13,024 nt of DNA from DATDRS01 sp035291605 (GTDB lineage: Bacteria > Chloroflexota > Anaerolineae > Anaerolineales > UBA6663). Shown here piece by piece: positions 11,498 to 13,024 of the stretch. Within the stretch, counting starts at the first letter, position 1. Each line of letters begins with the position of its first letter. Under the pieces are notes generated by a model, which made no database searches, was not told where the DNA came from, and worked only from the letters and a program-made list of their open reading frames with translations. The position numbers and the translations under genes were made by a program. The stretch covers positions 1 to 13,024 of the forward strand of contig DATDRS010000010.1 of assembly GCA_035291605.1 (NCBI GenBank), in the 5' to 3' direction.

Positions 11498-12736
11498 ATG
11501 AAAATTGAATCCAGGCCAAAAACGGCTTCCACATTCAGCCATGATGGGCGCACCCCCCATCTCCCCGCGCCGCAGGTGAAATTCACTATGGGCTCCGGGC
11601 CGGTAGGCGTTCACGAGCGCGTGTCGCTGGCGCTGGCGCGCGCGCCGCTCTATCACCAGGACCCGGACTTCCAGGACATCTTCCGCGACACGACCGAAAA
11701 ACTCGGCCGCATCTTCCGCACCCGGCACGACGCCTTCATCATGCAGGGCGAGGCCGTGCTGGGGCTGGAGGCCGCCGCCGCGAATCTGATCGAGCCAGGC
11801 GACAAATGCCTGAACCTGGTCTCCGGGGTGTACGGCGCGGGCTATCGGCGTTATTTCGAGCGGTACGGCGGGCGTGTGGTCGAGTTGTCGGTTCGCTACG
11901 ACGAGGCGATTGACCCCGCCGAGGTTGAAAAAGTGCTCAAGCGCGAGGGCGACGTGAAGCTGATCGCCGTCGTCCATTCGGAGACGCCCTCCGGCACGGT
12001 CAACCCGGTGCGCGAGCTTGCCGCGCTGGCTCACCAGTACGGCGCGTTGATCATCGTGGACGTGGTCTCGTCGCTCGGCGGGATGCCGGTGGAAGTGGAC
12101 GAGTGGGGCCTCGACGTGGCCGTGGCTGGGCCGCATAAGTGCCTCGGCGGCGTGCCCGGTTCGGCGCTGGTCGCGGTGAGCGAGCGGGCGTGGGGGAAGA
12201 TGCTGGCGAAGTCCCAACCGCTGCGGCGCGGCTATCTTTCGCTGCTGGACTGGAAAGAGGGTTGGCTGGGCGAGGGGCGCTTCCCGTTCACCGCGTTCGT
12301 CGCCAACATCGTGGGCCTGAACGAGGCGCTGACGATGCGGCTGGAGGAGGGGCTGGAGAACGCCTTTGCCCGCCACGACCTCGCGGCCCATATGTGCCGC
12401 GCGGGCGCGCTGGCTCTCGGCCTGGAGCTCTGGCCCACGCGCGAATCCATCATGGCGAACTGCGTGACGGCGATCAAAGTGCCGGAGGGGGTGAGTGAAG
12501 ACGAGATGAAGTGGACGATGAACAAACGTTACGGCGTGGTGATCTCTGGGGGGTTGAAGGAACTGCACGGCAAGCTGCTGCGCATCGGCCACATGGGGCA
12601 CATGGCCCAGCCGATGTACGTCGTCGTCGCGCTCGCCGCGCTGGAGCGCGCCCTGCACGACCTCGGCTACCCGGTGAGGTTCGGCGCGGGCGTGGGCGCG
12701 GCGCTGGAGGCGGTCAATGGATCGGGCAGCGGATAA
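11498..12736 (+). CDS. Class V PLP aminotransferase, pyridoxamine-pyruvate aminotransferase-like
   Basis: A 412-aa fold-type I, class V aminotransferase, cytoplasmic. The PLP lysine is K214 in AGPHKCLGG; the cofactor-ring aspartate is D188 in IIVDVVSSLGG. Other family blocks are FTMGSGPVGV (29-38), GEAVLGLEAAAANLI (84-98, E85), NLVSGVYGAGY, HSETPSGTVNP (160-170) and LRIGHMGHMAQP (361-372, R362). As I recall it, Mesorhizobium pyridoxamine-pyruvate aminotransferase shares the GExVLGLEAAA, SGVYG, TPSGTxNP, KCLG, VDW and RIGHMG blocks and uses the matching Glu and Arg to bind pyridoxamine; that enzyme makes pyridoxal and alanine. Alanine-glyoxylate or another class V activity is the main alternative. 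The first 28 residues are a low-complexity extension; GAGGTGA before ATG 11498 supports the long start. It diverges from the 1038-aa gene. No other vitamin B6 catabolic gene is visible. Confidence 0.88.
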   Translation: MKIESRPKTASTFSHDGRTPHLPAPQVKFTMGSGPVGVHERVSLALARAPLYHQDPDFQDIFRDTTEKLGRIFRTRHDAFIMQGEAVLGLEAAAANLIEPGDKCLNLVSGVYGAGYRRYFERYGGRVVELSVRYDEAIDPAEVEKVLKREGDVKLIAVVHSETPSGTVNPVRELAALAHQYGALIIVDVVSSLGGMPVEVDEWGLDVAVAGPHKCLGGVPGSALVAVSERAWGKMLAKSQPLRRGYLSLLDWKEGWLGEGRFPFTAFVANIVGLNEALTMRLEEGLENAFARHDLAAHMCRAGALALGLELWPTRESIMANCVTAIKVPEGVSEDEMKWTMNKRYGVVISGGLKELHGKLLRIGHMGHMAQPMYVVVALAALERALHDLGYPVRFGAGVGAALEAVNGSGSG

Positions 12737-12774
12737 GGTAACAGATATGACGGATGAGGAAAGTTGAGGGGTAG

Positions 12775-12783
12775 TGGTACAAT
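12775..12783 (+). promoter_or_regulatory. Extended -10 promoter of the DUF433 gene
   Basis: TGGTACAAT on the plus strand (TGn plus TACAAT), 20 nt before ATG 12804. A start near 12790 would leave a short leader holding GAGGTG (12794-12799). No convincing -35 is seen. The gap 12737-12774 holds only heptad-like low-complexity sequence (GGATAAG, GTAACAG, ATATGAC, GGATGAG from 12731). Confidence 0.5.
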
Positions 12784-12803
12784 CGCGCTGAGTGAGGTGT
12801 TCT

Positions 12804-13024
12804 ATGTCTGAAAATGTAGAAACACGCTATGAACATATTGTCCTCGACCGGGGAAACGTGCCCATCATTACCGGGACAAATATGAAGGTGATCGAGCTTG
12901 TCCTGGAGCGCATGGCGCACGGCTGGAGCGCGGAAGAACTACATTTTCAGCATCCCTACCTGACCCTGGGCCAAATTCATTCGGCTTTAGCCTACTATTG
13001 GGATCATCAAGATGAACTTGACCG
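12804..13024 (+). CDS. DUF433 domain protein, antitoxin-like (cut by window edge)
   Basis: The first 73 codons of a DUF433 protein: HIVLDRGNVPIITGTNMKVIELVLERMAHGWSAEELHFQHPYLTLGQIHSALAYYWDHQDELD, beginning at residue 11. The IxGTxMKVxxL core and the GWSxEELxxxHPxLxLxQIHxALAYYxxH block, a winged-helix-like DNA-binding region, are characteristic. DUF433 proteins are often encoded just upstream of a DUF5615 PIN-like toxin; that partner would lie past the right edge and is not seen. GAGGTG ends 4 nt before the ATG, and an extended -10 lies 20 nt upstream. Members are usually 75-120 aa, so only a little of the gene is missing. Confidence 0.85.
   Translation, partial: MSENVETRYEHIVLDRGNVPIITGTNMKVIELVLERMAHGWSAEELHFQHPYLTLGQIHSALAYYWDHQDELD

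Noticed and set aside
11000..12658. A 552-codon minus-strand open frame opposite the aminotransferase
   Set aside because: It runs antisense through a well-supported gene and into another frame of the 1038-aa gene; composition is typical of a GC-rich shadow frame.

Overview
The window looks like part of a Chloroflexota (Anaerolineae-like) chromosome. This is inferred from high GC content, a DUF151 'bifunctional nuclease' gene next to dnaB, a membrane-anchored protein with long Thr/Pro linkers ending in (P)TPT tails, a very large PTPS-related/YfhO-like membrane protein, and many degenerate heptanucleotide 'filler' repeats. No rRNA, tRNA or CRISPR array was seen. No gap between genes exceeds about 230 bases.

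Layout. At the left edge a minus-strand pair, bfn (DUF151) then dnaB (3' end cut by the window edge), is read from a good promoter (TTGCCT-17-TAGAAT). A gene for a two-pass membrane protein with an exported Thr/Pro-rich region diverges from it. Its leader carries an extended -10 (TGCTATAAT) and a 15-bp perfect inverted repeat of the REP/BIME type. Next comes an intact IS5-superfamily element (DDE_Tnp_4 transposase, near-perfect 21-bp terminal inverted repeats). It sits exactly at the 3' end of a minus-strand psuG, and one of its inverted repeats supplies psuG's last codons and stop. Upstream of psuG is a tandem pair of SPFH/band-7-like membrane proteins (671 and 435 aa, overlapping by 43 nt), apparently transcribed from a promoter that gives a leaderless mRNA. 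Then comes a 1038-aa membrane protein with a GT-C-like N-terminal half and three repeated beta-domains, also with a -10 that predicts a leaderless message. A class V aminotransferase most like pyridoxamine-pyruvate aminotransferase diverges from it. The right edge cuts a DUF433 (antitoxin-like) gene with its own extended -10.

How the genes may work together. bfn and dnaB are co-oriented and may be cotranscribed. The two SPFH proteins share domain architecture and overlap, which suggests a two-subunit membrane assembly, analogous to but not orthologous with HflK/HflC. psuG follows them in the same direction with a 42-nt gap. The other genes look like independent units.

Most unusual points: (1) heptanucleotide repeat tracts lie inside coding regions and are read through in frame, including one that appears to insert about 23 residues next to the conserved GGVHR motif of PsuG; (2) the SPFH pair, whose larger member has a distinct C-terminal domain; (3) promoters placed so that transcription should start at the start codon; (4) the paired palindromes in a leader; (5) the IS element that rewrote the end of psuG.
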